Shown here piece by piece: positions 17,718-27,592 of a DNA stretch of 64,000 bases. Every line of letters begins with the position of its first letter. Position 1 is the first letter of the stretch. The notes beneath the pieces were generated by a model. The model saw only the letters and a program-made list of their open reading frames with translations, was not told the DNA's origin and searched no databases. Position numbers and translations under genes: made by a program. The DNA is taken from NCBI GenBank assembly GCA_017458225.1, contig JAFTFX010000022.1:1-64000 (forward strand). The letters run 5' to 3'. The DNA is from Prevotella sp. Lineage in GTDB: Bacteria; Bacteroidota; Bacteroidia; Bacteroidales; Bacteroidaceae.

Positions 17718-17821
17718 TAATCTAAAACGATAGGGTCAGTAATCGTGATACTTCCTTGAGTCGCTTCATAATACTCCCAAAACTCCTTTATCTTTTCTTC
17801 ATTCTGTTGTGGGTTGTTCAT
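17717..17821 (-). CDS. Very short probable antitoxin partner of the PIN toxin
   Basis: A 34-residue frame, MNNPQQNEEKIKEF to ITDPIVLD, overlaps the toxin start by TAATG and lies 25 bp downstream of a canonical promoter. It is acidic and partly helical in appearance. No AbrB, RHH or Phd DNA-binding domain fits in 34 residues, so it may be a neutralising peptide only, or the remnant of a longer antitoxin. Confidence 0.65.
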   Translation of the reverse strand: MNNPQQNEEKIKEFWEYYEATQGSITITDPIVLD

Positions 17822-17845
17822 ATGCTGTTTTTTTTTATTCGACGG

Positions 17846-17877
17846 CAAAAATACAACTTATTTCTTAAACCGTCAAA
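17846..17877 (-). promoter_or_regulatory. Promoter of the PIN toxin pair
   Basis: On the minus strand TTTG (17877-17874), 20 bp, TATTTTTG (17853-17846): a full match to the Bacteroidetes consensus. The leader would be about 17 nt. Confidence 0.8.
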
Positions 17878-17933
17878 TTTTCCCCTGTTTTTTTGCCGAT
17901 AGGTGGAAAATGGCTGACTTTAATACGGCGAAT

Positions 17934-17999
17934 TTTCAAACCCATCAGGCGGCAGCACCGCTGGGATACTGCCGCCTGGAAAGTTGGATTGTTGTTCAG
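17934..17999. repeat. Hairpin-bearing direct repeat, right copy
   Basis: Shares TTTCAAACCCATCAGGCGGC and TTGGATTGTTGTTC with the copy at 17218-17283. The stem is kept (GGCGGCAG at 17948-17955 with CTGCCGCC at 17969-17976) although the loop differs. It lies just past the stop of the small peptide gene and could end its transcript. Confidence 0.85.
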
Positions 18000-18010
18000 A
18001 GCGGGGGAGG

Positions 18011-18172
18011 TTAGTCCTCGTCGTCCCAGAAACCGCTACGGCCGAGTTGCGTGTCGCCGCCTTCTGGATTGTAAGTCCCCTTGTCTCCGCCACCGTATGA
18101 CGTGTCTTGCATCAGAGATGAAACATTAAGGACCACTTCAAAAAGTGTGGGTTGAATATATTTCTTTTTCAT
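18011..18172 (-). CDS. 53-residue Gly/Asp-rich small protein
   Basis: The frame starts MKKKYIQPTLFEVVLNVSSL, continues MQDTSYGGGDKG and ends GFWDDED. The layout, a basic KKYIxPxxxVV start, a short hydrophobic stretch, then a Gly- and Asp-rich tail, matches a class of small proteins I associate with Prevotella and Bacteroides genomes; no function is known to me. It starts 14 bp after the stop of the large secreted protein and is probably co-transcribed with it. A ribosomally made precursor peptide is one possibility, but no modification enzyme is nearby. Confidence 0.7.
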   Translation of the reverse strand: MKKKYIQPTLFEVVLNVSSLMQDTSYGGGDKGTYNPEGGDTQLGRSGFWDDED

Positions 18173-18185
18173 TGTTGTCTGTTAT

Positions 18186-21100
18186 TTATTTGAAAATTAC
18201 TTTTTTTCCGTTTACGATATACATACCTTTCGAGGGCTTGTTCACTTGCTGTCCATTCAGGTTGAACACCTTTGCCTCTCTGGTAGCTTTACTTTCTATC
18301 TCAGCAATGCCCGTTGTCTCTTCATCGCTGAAGATAAAGGCTATGCGGCTACCGTTAGATTCCTTCTTCAGAGCAGTTTCGGAGTGCAGATAGGCTTTCC
18401 CTGCTCCTGATGTAGTTGCCGAAGCAACATTGTAGAAACCAACACCGTTACTTCCGTTTGCTAAAATATAGTTGTACGAGCCTGTGGTAGATGCAGCAAC
18501 TGCAGTTGAAGACAATGTGCCTACCATGAGGTTTCCATCAATGGCATCAGCAGATGGAATGACGGGAATAGAATAGGTATCTGCATCGCCTTTTATCACG
18601 ATGCCTTCTTCTGCAGGTATTTCGTAGATGCGAGTAAACAGCACAGTGTTGTCGCCATCGAGTGAAGCCTTATATGCTTTTACTGTCTGGTGAGTAAAGT
18701 CAAGTGCAGAAGAATGGCAGAATGTGGCTAAGCCTGCAGCTGATACCGTAACAGAAACGGTAGGAAGTTTCTTGAGAGAGAACCCTTTTACGGTAGAACG
18801 GCCGCTGCGGCCTGCTACGGTAAGCTCATAGTTTCCTGCAGCACCCGTCTTAAAGCGGAATGTCTCATTTTTGTAGTTTGCGTCAGTACCTTTATAATTT
18901 CCTGTATTACCATCGTAGTTCGTGGCTGCCAGACCTTCGCTTGCGTCGTTGAGAACTGAAACTGTTCCGCCGCCATCTTCATTGCTGCTGTCCCATCCTG
19001 CATGACGGAACTTCAGTTCATAGACCGTGTTTGCCTTCAGAGGCATCTCAAATCCCGTGGTGCCACCGTAAGTAATGCTTGAAGCACTAGTGACACACAC
19101 ATAGTTACTTTCTTGGCCAACCCATTCGCTATGAGTCCAACCAATGGAACTAATGTCTGCCACGAAGTTGCCACTATTGCTGATGGCATTTACACTGCCA
19201 TCATTGGGCTGACAGTTAGTAATGGCAGAATGAAGTGTGGCAGAAGAGCCTGCAGCCACCTTGTCAGCGTCGACTGCATCTTCAGTATAGAATGCCTTGA
19301 CTGCGGCAGTATTATAGGGGGCGTATTCACCATCTTCAAAGCCTAGTGTGTAGCTGCCAGGTAGCACATTTGTCAATAAGGTCTGATAGAGCGTGTTGGC
19401 AGCAGTCGTTGCTCCAGCGGCAGTTGTTGAACTACTATTCCATGCAGTTGTGGCATCTGTGTGAGCGGCACTGATATTATCAGCAGTCGCAATTGCGGAA
19501 GTCAAACGGTTCCATGCCGTGACTGTTGCTGCTGCAGTAAAGGTCGTAGTAGCACTTATTAATGCGTCCTTGGCAGCATCAATTGCGTCAGCATCTGACT
19601 TGTCAAGACTTCCGTCAGCGTCAATGGCTGCAAGAAGGTCTGCCTTCTCTTGTCCTTTTACATTGGAGTATGTGGAATTGTCGCGAGCCAAGGTGGCATT
19701 ATTCATTGCTATATTGTAGGCAATCAGCGAAATGTTAGCCTCGTTATCGGTAAGCACAGATGCATCACAGAAGCTCACCCACATGTGTTCTGTTGTCGCA
19801 ACAGCGTTGACGGATACGTTGACGGTTGCAGCAGATGGTAAAGTGAATTTCACAAATCGCCATTCCCAACCATTTCCACCGTTTGTTTGCAAGTTGGCTC
19901 CGCTATTGTCTCTCGTGTTGCAGAAAGTGTCATTGGGATCGAAACTTGTTGCACCGCTAGTGGTAATGCCTAATCCACGGTCACCACGTGGGAAATCGCT
20001 TACTGAACCAAGTGTTGTTTCATCTTGCTTCGCAACAAGGCTTAAAGTTACACCATCGCTGTTAGCTTGACGACCTGCTACTTTAAATACATAATTGCCT
20101 GCAGGCAGCTCGAGGTTTTGTTCGTATTTAATAGTCCAAGAACCTGTTCCCCAAGCCTCGCTCGATTGCTCCAAATATGGGTTGGCTTCACCACTCCAGT
20201 GTTGTGCACTAAGAGAGCCCGTAGGGCCTGTTGTAGTCCATTCACCAAGTGAAACACCATGAGCATAGGTTGTGCTTACATAAGTGTATTCAGCAACTTT
20301 CAAGTTCTGAGTGCTTGTCAATGCTGTCGCGGCAGTAGTAGAAGATGTCGCAGCATACGAACTTGCGTCTATTCCCAATGATGTCGCTTTCGTGATTTCA
20401 TTTGCCAAAGCATCATAATTGGTTTTAGCTGCAGTGAAAGCGTCAATGGCATTCCGTAGTTCATTGTTTGCAGTAGTCCAGCCTGCTACAGATTCTGTCG
20501 GAGTCACACTTTTCTTTGTGCTCAATGTAGTCCTTTCAGAGCCTGTAATATTTTCATAGATAGAATTTGCTAAGAGAGCAGTTGCTGTTGATTGTCTGGC
20601 ACTAAATGAGCTCTTAAGCTCAGTTAGAAGTGGTTCGACACCAAGATAGGTTAATTTAAAATCATCGAACTGCATGAATTTGGTGGAATGAATACCAATT
20701 TCAGCATTACCACCTCCAACGATAGAAAAACGGGCTGTTAGTGTCTGCCAGTTAGCAGAACCATTCCAAGGTGTTTTAATATCTGATACATCAAAGGGAG
20801 CTGAATACGAGGTTTCTCCACTTACTTTTGCATATGTACATATATCGTTAGATGCTGATGTTTCTGTTCTTGCAGATGCACTGACTTCATATAATCCCTC
20901 GGGAAGATTTGTAATCGTTTGATATACCTTGAATTCTTGAGGGGTACCAGCCCAAGTTTCAAAAGCTTTATTACCATCAGCAGGATTATCAGTAATGTCT
21001 CGAATATTACTCCATCCCGTTTGTTTAATTAAGTAAGTCCAGCCTGTTGCGTATTTATGGCCATCGGCATTTTGTTCAATCGAACTTGAGGCATCTTTTG

Positions 21101-21770
21101 TGCCAGTATAAGTACCAGCTTCGAAAGAAGGATTAATAATCAGTTCTGTTAATTCAATGTCATCCTCTAATACCTTAACCAAGGTCATCGGACCTACAAC
21201 GCACCAAGAGCAATAAGTATTAATAGAGCCATTTACACCGACATTAATTGTTTGCTTTGAGTCTAATGTGAATTCTAAAGTGTTTAGGAAAGCCTCTTTG
21301 TTAAATGCATCGGCTGCTTTTTTGGCGTCATTATTTCCATCATAACTATTGAGCCCTCCAGATTCTAGGCCTACTAAACCAGTGGTCTCACTTCCTGCTA
21401 TTAATGAAGCTTTTGAAGTGCCATTTCCATCACCTTCTCGATAAAATCCGTAGGCTGAAAGCCGATAGGTGCCTGAAGTTAAGGTCACTGGTTGTGTAAT
21501 AGAAAACTCTTGTGTCGAACCAATGGAAGTTCCTGGATTTGCAGACCAAGAATGATAAAATTCAATCATGGGAACTTCTCCATCCGTGATATGTCCATAA
21601 TTGTTTCCTACATTAGTCTTGGTAATAGTCCATCCTGATGTAGAAGATAAGTTTGCGTCAATAAGGCGAGTAGATGTTATGTCAATTGTAACATCATCAG
21701 CCCACGCCAAATTGCCCCCCCCAGTAAGCATAGTGAGGGCTGTTAATAAAAATAATTTTAGTTTTCTCAT
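18186..21770 (-). CDS. Large secreted multidomain protein with C-terminal sorting-type tail
   Basis: 1194 residues. A signal peptide is clear (MRKLKLFLLTALTMLTGGGNLAWA). Three or more beta-rich segments of galactose-binding or carbohydrate-binding type can be guessed at about 30-200, 205-370, 510-680 and 860-1030 (for example YRLSAYGFYREGDG, GLYEVSASARTE, GNYVFKVAGRQ, NTVYELKFRHAGWD). They are separated by Ala/Thr-rich helical linkers (about 380-500 and 690-850) resembling FIVAR-like spacers. The end, VFNLNGQQVNKPSKGMYIVNGKKVIFK in outline, is the recurrent surface/secretion tail of this genome. No catalytic domain is recognised; glycan binding is a guess. Confidence 0.8.
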   Translation of the reverse strand: MRKLKLFLLTALTMLTGGGNLAWADDVTIDITSTRLIDANLSSTSGWTITKTNVGNNYGHITDGEVPMIEFYHSWSANPGTSIGSTQEFSITQPVTLTSGTYRLSAYGFYREGDGNGTSKASLIAGSETTGLVGLESGGLNSYDGNNDAKKAADAFNKEAFLNTLEFTLDSKQTINVGVNGSINTYCSWCVVGPMTLVKVLEDDIELTELIINPSFEAGTYTGTKDASSSIEQNADGHKYATGWTYLIKQTGWSNIRDITDNPADGNKAFETWAGTPQEFKVYQTITNLPEGLYEVSASARTETSASNDICTYAKVSGETSYSAPFDVSDIKTPWNGSANWQTLTARFSIVGGGNAEIGIHSTKFMQFDDFKLTYLGVEPLLTELKSSFSARQSTATALLANSIYENITGSERTTLSTKKSVTPTESVAGWTTANNELRNAIDAFTAAKTNYDALANEITKATSLGIDASSYAATSSTTAATALTSTQNLKVAEYTYVSTTYAHGVSLGEWTTTGPTGSLSAQHWSGEANPYLEQSSEAWGTGSWTIKYEQNLELPAGNYVFKVAGRQANSDGVTLSLVAKQDETTLGSVSDFPRGDRGLGITTSGATSFDPNDTFCNTRDNSGANLQTNGGNGWEWRFVKFTLPSAATVNVSVNAVATTEHMWVSFCDASVLTDNEANISLIAYNIAMNNATLARDNSTYSNVKGQEKADLLAAIDADGSLDKSDADAIDAAKDALISATTTFTAAATVTAWNRLTSAIATADNISAAHTDATTAWNSSSTTAAGATTAANTLYQTLLTNVLPGSYTLGFEDGEYAPYNTAAVKAFYTEDAVDADKVAAGSSATLHSAITNCQPNDGSVNAISNSGNFVADISSIGWTHSEWVGQESNYVCVTSASSITYGGTTGFEMPLKANTVYELKFRHAGWDSSNEDGGGTVSVLNDASEGLAATNYDGNTGNYKGTDANYKNETFRFKTGAAGNYELTVAGRSGRSTVKGFSLKKLPTVSVTVSAAGLATFCHSSALDFTHQTVKAYKASLDGDNTVLFTRIYEIPAEEGIVIKGDADTYSIPVIPSADAIDGNLMVGTLSSTAVAASTTGSYNYILANGSNGVGFYNVASATTSGAGKAYLHSETALKKESNGSRIAFIFSDEETTGIAEIESKATREAKVFNLNGQQVNKPSKGMYIVNGKKVIFK

Positions 21771-22101
21771 AAAATTGTTATTTAGTTAGTTTACGATAAT
21801 TGTCTTCTCTACTTCGTTATAATATATAATATGGTGTAGTAGTTCAGTGAATCACACGGCCTCACGGCTTCAAACTGCAAAGGTATGAAATAACTTAGCA
21901 GGGTGATAAAAACAAGATGCCAATTAAAGATGATTATGCTTGTTTTGTATTTATTAACACATTGTATGCGCCTCCAAACTGCTTAGTAAAATACGTATCA
22001 AATACAAAACAATAACATTTTTAGCCATTTATTTTGTCTTTTCGCTGAAAAAGCGTACTTTTGTAGCCATATTTATATATAAATAATGTAATTCTTATAT
22101 T
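21771..22101. other. Divergent intergenic region
   Basis: 331 bp between the minus-strand secreted protein and plus-strand fumarase. It holds a strong promoter for fumarase (22033-22063) and a -7 match for the other side, TACCTTTG on the minus strand at 21885-21878, without a well-spaced -33 element. Nothing else stands out. Confidence 0.6.
22033..22063 (+). promoter_or_regulatory. Promoter of the fumarase gene
   Basis: TTTG (22033-22036), 19 bp, TACTTTTG (22056-22063): full Bacteroidetes consensus. The start point would be near 22070, giving a leader of about 30 nt. Confidence 0.85.
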
Positions 22102-23751
22102 ATGGCAACACCTGTAGCATTCAAGTACGCCCCGATGTTTCAGCTGGGCGAAGACAAAACCGAGTATAGACTATTGACGAAAGACGGCGTGAGCGTCGCC
22201 CAGTTCGAAGGCAAGGAAATCGTGAAAGTGTCGAAAGAGGCACTCACACTGTTGGCCCAGCAGGCCTTCCACGATGTGGAGTTCATGCTGCGCCGCGAGC
22301 ACAACCTGCAGGTGGCTGCCATACTGAACGACCCCGAGGCATCGGAGAACGACAAATATGTGGCCCTGCAGTTCCTGCGCAATGCCGACGTGGCTGCCAA
22401 GGGCGTGCTGCCCTTCTGCCAGGACACGGGCACGGCTATCATCCACGGCGAGAAAGGTCAGCAGGTGTGGACGGGCTTCGAAGACGAGGAGGCGCTGAGC
22501 CTGGGTGTCTATAACACGTTCACGCAGGACAACCTGCGCTATTCGCAGAATGCACCGCTGAACATGTACGACGAGGTGAACACCCGTTGCAACCTGCCGG
22601 CACAGATTGATATTGAGGCCACCGAGGGTGCCGAGTATCGTTTCGTGATGGTGGCTAAGGGTGGCGGCTCGGCCAACAAGACTTATTTCTACCCCATGAC
22701 CAAGGCTACCATCCAGAACGAGGGCACGCTGCTGCCGTTCCTGGTGGAGAAAATGAAGAGCCTCGGCACAGCTGCTTGTCCGCCTTACCACATCGCCTTC
22801 GTGATCGGCGGCACCTCGGCTGAGAAAAACCTGCTCACGGTGAAGCTCGCCTCCATCAAATACTATGACTCGCTGCCTACCACGGGCGACGAGACGGGCC
22901 GCGCTTTCCGCGACATTGATCTGGAGAACAAACTGCTGGAAGAGGCTCACAAGATTGGTCTCGGTGCACAGTTCGGCGGCAAGGCTCTGGCTCACGACAT
23001 CCGTGTGGTGCGCCTGCCCCGTCACGGTGCCTCTTGCCCCATCGGCATGGGCGTGAGCTGTTCGGCCGACCGCAACATCAAGGCAAAGATTAATCGCGAC
23101 GGTATCTGGCTGGAGAAGATGGACTCGAACCCCTGCGAGCTGATTCCTGCTGAATATGCCAAGCCCGGCGAGGGTGGCAAGGGCATTGGGATAGACCTGA
23201 ACCAAGGCATTGATGCCGTGCGTAAGGAACTGACGAAGTATCCTGTCTCTACCCGTGTTAACCTGAAGGGCACCATCATCGTGGCTCGCGATATTGCCCA
23301 TGCCAAGCTGAAGGCACGTCTGGATGCAGGCGAGGGCATGCCCGAATACTTCAAGAAATATCCCGTGCTCTATGCTGGTCCTGCTAAGACTCCAGAGGGC
23401 TATCCCTGTGGCTCGATGGGCCCGACGACAGCCAACCGCATGGACCCCTACGTAGACGAGTTCCAGGACAATGGCGCTTCGCTGGTGATGATTGCCAAGG
23501 GCAACCGCAGCGACGTGGTCACTCAGGCCTGCCAGAAGCATGGCGGCTTCTATCTGGGCACCATCGGTGGTGTGGCTGCTGTGCTGAGCCAGTCGAGCAT
23601 CAAGTCGATTGAGTGCGTGGAATATCCCGAGTTGGGCATGGAGGCCATTTGGAAGATTGACGTTGAAGGCTTCCCTGCCTTTATCCTCGTCGACGATAAG
23701 GGCAACGACTTCTTCAAGCAGCTGAAGCCGTGGGCACCGTGTAAGAATTGA
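22102..23751 (+). CDS. fumA: Class I (iron-sulfur) fumarate hydratase
   Basis: Interconverts fumarate and malate in the cytosol. In Bacteroidales this step runs toward fumarate and succinate in the fermentative branch. The 549-residue length is that of the E. coli FumA/FumB type with N- and C-terminal domains in one chain. The three cluster cysteines are at 106 (CQDTG), 226 (ACPP) and 312 (SCPIG), which fits the known 4Fe-4S ligand spacing. [13 protein letters not shown] and GGTSAEKNL belong to the substrate region. It has its own promoter. Confidence 0.95.
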   Translation: MATPVAFKYAPMFQLGEDKTEYRLLTKDGVSVAQFEGKEIVKVSKEALTLLAQQAFHDVEFMLRREHNLQVAAILNDPEASENDKYVALQFLRNADVAAKGVLPFCQDTGTAIIHGEKGQQVWTGFEDEEALSLGVYNTFTQDNLRYSQNAPLNMYDEVNTRCNLPAQIDIEATEGAEYRFVMVAKGGGSANKTYFYPMTKATIQNEGTLLPFLVEKMKSLGTAACPPYHIAFVIGGTSAEKNLLTVKLASIKYYDSLPTTGDETGRAFRDIDLENKLLEEAHKIGLGAQFGGKALAHDIRVVRLPRHGASCPIGMGVSCSADRNIKAKINRDGIWLEKMDSNPCELIPAEYAKPGEGGKGIGIDLNQGIDAVRKELTKYPVSTRVNLKGTIIVARDIAHAKLKARLDAGEGMPEYFKKYPVLYAGPAKTPEGYPCGSMGPTTANRMDPYVDEFQDNGASLVMIAKGNRSDVVTQACQKHGGFYLGTIGGVAAVLSQSSIKSIECVEYPELGMEAIWKIDVEGFPAFILVDDKGNDFFKQLKPWAPCKN

Positions 23752-23781
23752 GTTTTGAGGATTGCGATTTGAAAAATCAGA

Positions 23782-25362
23782 ATGAACAAAATTCTTTCAT
23801 TATTCTGTCTGGCCCTCCTGCCGTTTACGGCTGTAGCACAAGATGATTTCGTGGTGAGGCATGAGGGCTGCCTGCCAGATGTGGAACCGACGGCTGCCGA
23901 TGGGACGCTGCTTGCCCCAGCCAAGCGTGGGTTGCCGGCCATCATCAACCAGTGGGATCCCAACCGTGTTTATCATCAGCTGGTCATCCTGGTCTCGTTT
24001 GCCGGCGACTCAGTGGAGTTCAGTCGTGAAGATCCAAAGGCAGCCTATGATGCCATCTTCAATCAACCCGGCTATAACGAGCGCAAAGGCCCCGGCTGCA
24101 TGGCCGACTACTTCCGTGAGCAGTCGGGCGGAATGTTCAATGTGCAGTTCGATGTCTATGGTCCTTACAAGGTGAGCCAGAAGGCACAGCCCACTGAAAA
24201 GCCGACCGCCAATACAAGGAATTACGGAAAAGCTGCGCTGATGGAGGCTACGAACATGCTCCTGCAGGAACATCCCGACATAGACTTCTCGCAATATGAC
24301 TGGAATGGTAATCACAGTGTCAACCAGGTGATGTACATCTGTGCTGGCTATGCAGGAAATGTCAGTGCAGACATTGCCTATGGATATATCTGGCCCAACA
24401 CGTCGACTTTCACTACCATCACCACCCCTGATGGCTACAAGATTTCAGATTATACTGCAAGTGCCGAGCTGTGGCCCAACAATGCTTCGTGTGGCATAGG
24501 CACCATCTGTCATGAGTACACCCACAGTCTGGGTCTGCCCGATGTGTATCCTACATCGTCTTCGGCCGGTTTCTCAGTGCTTGACGAGTGGGACCTGATG
24601 GACGGTGGCAACTTCACTAACTATGGATGGTGTCCCCCTAACTATACACCATTGGAGAAGATGTTGTTGGGATGGATTACACCTGTGGAACTGACGGAAC
24701 CTTCAACGGTTAAAGACCTGCAGCCTTCGACTGATGGCGGCGACATCTACCGCATCAAGCATACCGACAATGAGTGGCTGCTTCTGGAGAACCGTCAGCA
24801 GCGCGGATGGGATGCCGGCGCACCTGGTCATGGCTTAGTAATCTACCATGTGAACTATGAGGCCTCACGCTGGGCAGGCAACACCATCAACAATAATGCT
24901 TCGCAGCGCGGCTATTCGCTGATGGCAGCCGATAATAGGAACTATGATGCGTGGGGTAGCTATATGGATACCAATAAACTAAGTACTTATGTCAACAGTG
25001 GCCACATGAACAGTCGTTACCTGAGCACTGCACCCTATCCCTATGTAGATGGGGCGGCTGTCAAGGATTCTCTGACCGACAGTTCCGTGCCAGCCACTCA
25101 GATGTATAATAAGAATGCTGCAGGCAATACACTGCTGGGCATGCCCATCACAGATATTCAGCAGGCAGCTGACGGCACCGTGTCGTTCGACTTCATGGGC
25201 GGCGGCACACTCTTGTCGGTCCGCGAGGTGGCATCGCCTTCTGTTCGCCAGTCGGTTGCCGTCTACGACCTGAACGGTCGTCAGCAGCAGAGCCTGTCAG
25301 GACGCAAGGGCATCTACCTTGTCCGTCAGGCCGATGGAACAATCAGGAAAGTGCTTAAATAA
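23782..25362 (+). CDS. Secreted M6-family metalloprotease
   Basis: 526 residues with a signal peptide ending AVAQ (1-20). The zinc motif HEYTH is at 244-248, followed by GLPD with Asp254, the M6 (immune inhibitor A-like) arrangement HExxHxxGxxD. The upstream region has [13 protein letters not shown], typical of the family. The C terminus, [20 protein letters not shown], is the surface/secretion tail. It lies 30 bp after fumarase, but a functional link is not evident. Confidence 0.9.
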   Translation: MNKILSLFCLALLPFTAVAQDDFVVRHEGCLPDVEPTAADGTLLAPAKRGLPAIINQWDPNRVYHQLVILVSFAGDSVEFSREDPKAAYDAIFNQPGYNERKGPGCMADYFREQSGGMFNVQFDVYGPYKVSQKAQPTEKPTANTRNYGKAALMEATNMLLQEHPDIDFSQYDWNGNHSVNQVMYICAGYAGNVSADIAYGYIWPNTSTFTTITTPDGYKISDYTASAELWPNNASCGIGTICHEYTHSLGLPDVYPTSSSAGFSVLDEWDLMDGGNFTNYGWCPPNYTPLEKMLLGWITPVELTEPSTVKDLQPSTDGGDIYRIKHTDNEWLLLENRQQRGWDAGAPGHGLVIYHVNYEASRWAGNTINNNASQRGYSLMAADNRNYDAWGSYMDTNKLSTYVNSGHMNSRYLSTAPYPYVDGAAVKDSLTDSSVPATQMYNKNAAGNTLLGMPITDIQQAADGTVSFDFMGGGTLLSVREVASPSVRQSVAVYDLNGRQQQSLSGRKGIYLVRQADGTIRKVLK

Positions 25363-25396
25363 ACTTTATATTTATTTTTTCAAAACAAACACAATT

Positions 25397-26191
25397 ATGA
25401 GAGTTATTATTGAACCGAATTATGATTTGATGTCACAGTGGGCAGCAAATTATGTGGTGGAGCGTATCAACGCTGCTAAGCCGACGAAAGAGAAGCCCTT
25501 TGTGCTGGGCCTGCCTACAGGCTCAAGCCCCATCGGCATGTATCGTGGCTTGGTGAAAGCCTATCAGGAAGGACGTGTGTCGTTCAAGAACGTGCTAACG
25601 TTCAACATGGACGAGTATGTCGGCCTGCCCGAAGAGCATCCTGAGAGCTATCACTCGTTCATGTTCACCAACCTGTTCAACCACATTGACTGTCCGAAAG
25701 AGAACATTCATATCCTGAACGGCAACGCTCCTGATCTGGCTGCTGAGTGCGCACACTACGAGCAGATGATTGAGGAAGCCGGCGGCATCGACCTGTTCCT
25801 CGGCGGCATTGGCCCTGACGGCCATATCGCCTTCAACGAACCGGGTTCAAGCCTGTCGAGCCGTACCCGTCAAAAGACCCTCACCACCGATACCATTATC
25901 GCCAACAGCCGTTTCTTCGAGAACGACATCAACAAGGTGCCCAAGACGGCGCTGACCGTAGGCGTAGGTACTGTGATGGCAGCCAAGGAAGTGATGATTC
26001 TGGTGAACGGACATGCTAAGTGCCGCGCTCTGCAGGCTGCTGTTGAAGGCAGCGTCAACCACATGTGGACCATCTCGGCACTGCAGATGCACCAGCATGG
26101 CATCATTGTGGCCGACGATGCTGCCTGCGAAGAGCTGAAGGTGGGCACCTATCGCTACTTCAAGGATATTGAGCGTAACAACCTGCTCTAA
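25397..26191 (+). CDS. nagB: Glucosamine-6-phosphate deaminase
   Basis: Converts glucosamine-6-phosphate to fructose-6-phosphate and ammonia. The 264-residue chain has [13 protein letters not shown] (phosphate loop), [16 protein letters not shown] with the catalytic Asp, and [17 protein letters not shown] with the active-site Asp, His and Glu. The start at 25397 ([10 protein letters not shown]) is preferred over an in-frame ATG at 25319 that lies inside the upstream protease gene. Confidence 0.96.
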   Translation: MRVIIEPNYDLMSQWAANYVVERINAAKPTKEKPFVLGLPTGSSPIGMYRGLVKAYQEGRVSFKNVLTFNMDEYVGLPEEHPESYHSFMFTNLFNHIDCPKENIHILNGNAPDLAAECAHYEQMIEEAGGIDLFLGGIGPDGHIAFNEPGSSLSSRTRQKTLTTDTIIANSRFFENDINKVPKTALTVGVGTVMAAKEVMILVNGHAKCRALQAAVEGSVNHMWTISALQMHQHGIIVADDAACEELKVGTYRYFKDIERNNLL

Positions 26192-26224
26192 AATCTGAAT
26201 TCTAAACTCTTAACTTTAATAAGT

Positions 26225-27535
26225 ATGTATTCCCCCTACTTCGAGCCCGAACTCGAAACCATGTCGAGAGACCAGCTGGAGGCGCTGCAGTTGGAGCGTT
26301 TGCAAAAGACCGTACGCCACTGCATGAACTCTGAGTTCTACCAAGCGCGTTTCAAGGAACTGGGCATCACGCCCGATGATATCCGTACGCTCGACGATGT
26401 CAGGAAATTGCCTTTCACCACCAAGGAAGATCTGCGCAACCACTATCCTTTCGGACTGGCCTCCGTGCCTCTGAAAGACTGTGTGCGCCTGCACTCTTCG
26501 AGTGGCACCACGGGCAATCCCACCGTTGTGCTCCACACCCAGCGCGATCTTGACGAATGGGCCAAGGCCGTAGCACGCTGTCTGTGGATGGTCGGTTCGC
26601 GTCCTGAGGACGTGTTCCAAAACTCGGCAGGCTATGGCATGTTTACGGCTGGTCTGGGCTTCCAGTATGGTGCTGAGCGGGTGGGAATGCTTACGGTTCC
26701 AGCTGCCGCCGGTAATACCAAGCGGCAGATTAAGTTTATTCGCGACTTCGGCACCACCGTGCTTCACGCCATCCCCTCGTATGCCTCACGTGTCTACGAG
26801 GTGATGCGTGAAGAGGGTGTCGACCCGCGTCGCGATACCAAACTGCGCGTGCTCTGCATAGGTGCCGAGCCGCATAGTGAGGAACAGCGTCAGCGCATCG
26901 AGCAGCAACTCGGCGTGAAGGCCTACAACTCATACGGCATCTCGGAGATGATGGGGCCGGGGGTGGCCTTCGAGTGCCAGGAACAAAACGGACTGCACAT
27001 CTGGGAAGACTATTTCATTGTGGAGATTATCGACCCTGTGACCCTTGAGCCCGTGCCCGACGGACAGTTGGGCGAGCTTGTGCTGACCACCATCAACCGC
27101 GAGGGCATGCCCCTGTTGCGCTATCGCACACGCGACCTCACTCGCATCCTGCCCGGCGACTGCCCCTGCGGCCGCCACCACAAGCGTCTGGCCCGTCTGC
27201 AAGGCCGCAGCGACGACATGATGATTCTGAAGGGTGTCAACATCTTCCCCATCCAGATTGAGAAGATTCTGCTGGGCTTCCCCGAGCTGGGCACTGACTA
27301 TCTCATCACGCTGGAGACCGTTGATGGCGGCGACATTATGAGCATCGACGTTGAACTGGCCCGTTTGGACAGCGACGACTACACACAGTTGCAAGCACTC
27401 ACCAAGGAAATCACCCGTCAGCTGAAGGATGAAATTCTGGTTACGCCCAAAGTGCGTCTGGTCAAGAAAGGCTCCCTGGGAGCCAGCGACGAGAAAAAGG
27501 CCGTCCGCGTTCGCGACCTACGCAAGTGTTTTTGA
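26225..27535 (+). CDS. paaK: Phenylacetate-CoA ligase
   Basis: An AMP-forming ligase of 436 residues. The P-loop is HSSSGTTGNPTVVLHT (about 89-104), with YNSYGISEMMGPGV (acid-core motif) and RYRTRDLTRI, then the C-terminal AMP-binding domain with RSDDMMILKGVNIFP. In anaerobes these enzymes activate or recover aryl acids from aromatic amino acid breakdown. No indolepyruvate oxidoreductase genes are adjacent here. Confidence 0.92.
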   Translation: MYSPYFEPELETMSRDQLEALQLERLQKTVRHCMNSEFYQARFKELGITPDDIRTLDDVRKLPFTTKEDLRNHYPFGLASVPLKDCVRLHSSSGTTGNPTVVLHTQRDLDEWAKAVARCLWMVGSRPEDVFQNSAGYGMFTAGLGFQYGAERVGMLTVPAAAGNTKRQIKFIRDFGTTVLHAIPSYASRVYEVMREEGVDPRRDTKLRVLCIGAEPHSEEQRQRIEQQLGVKAYNSYGISEMMGPGVAFECQEQNGLHIWEDYFIVEIIDPVTLEPVPDGQLGELVLTTINREGMPLLRYRTRDLTRILPGDCPCGRHHKRLARLQGRSDDMMILKGVNIFPIQIEKILLGFPELGTDYLITLETVDGGDIMSIDVELARLDSDDYTQLQALTKEITRQLKDEILVTPKVRLVKKGSLGASDEKKAVRVRDLRKCF

Positions 27536-27592
27536 AACGAAATTTCGCAGTAATTAATTACTAATACATTATATATATTATAGAAAAGCATT

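Noticed and set aside
22140-22442. Alternative genes antisense to the start of fumarase
   Set aside because: Fumarase has complete cluster cysteines and its own consensus promoter, so opposite frames are shadows.
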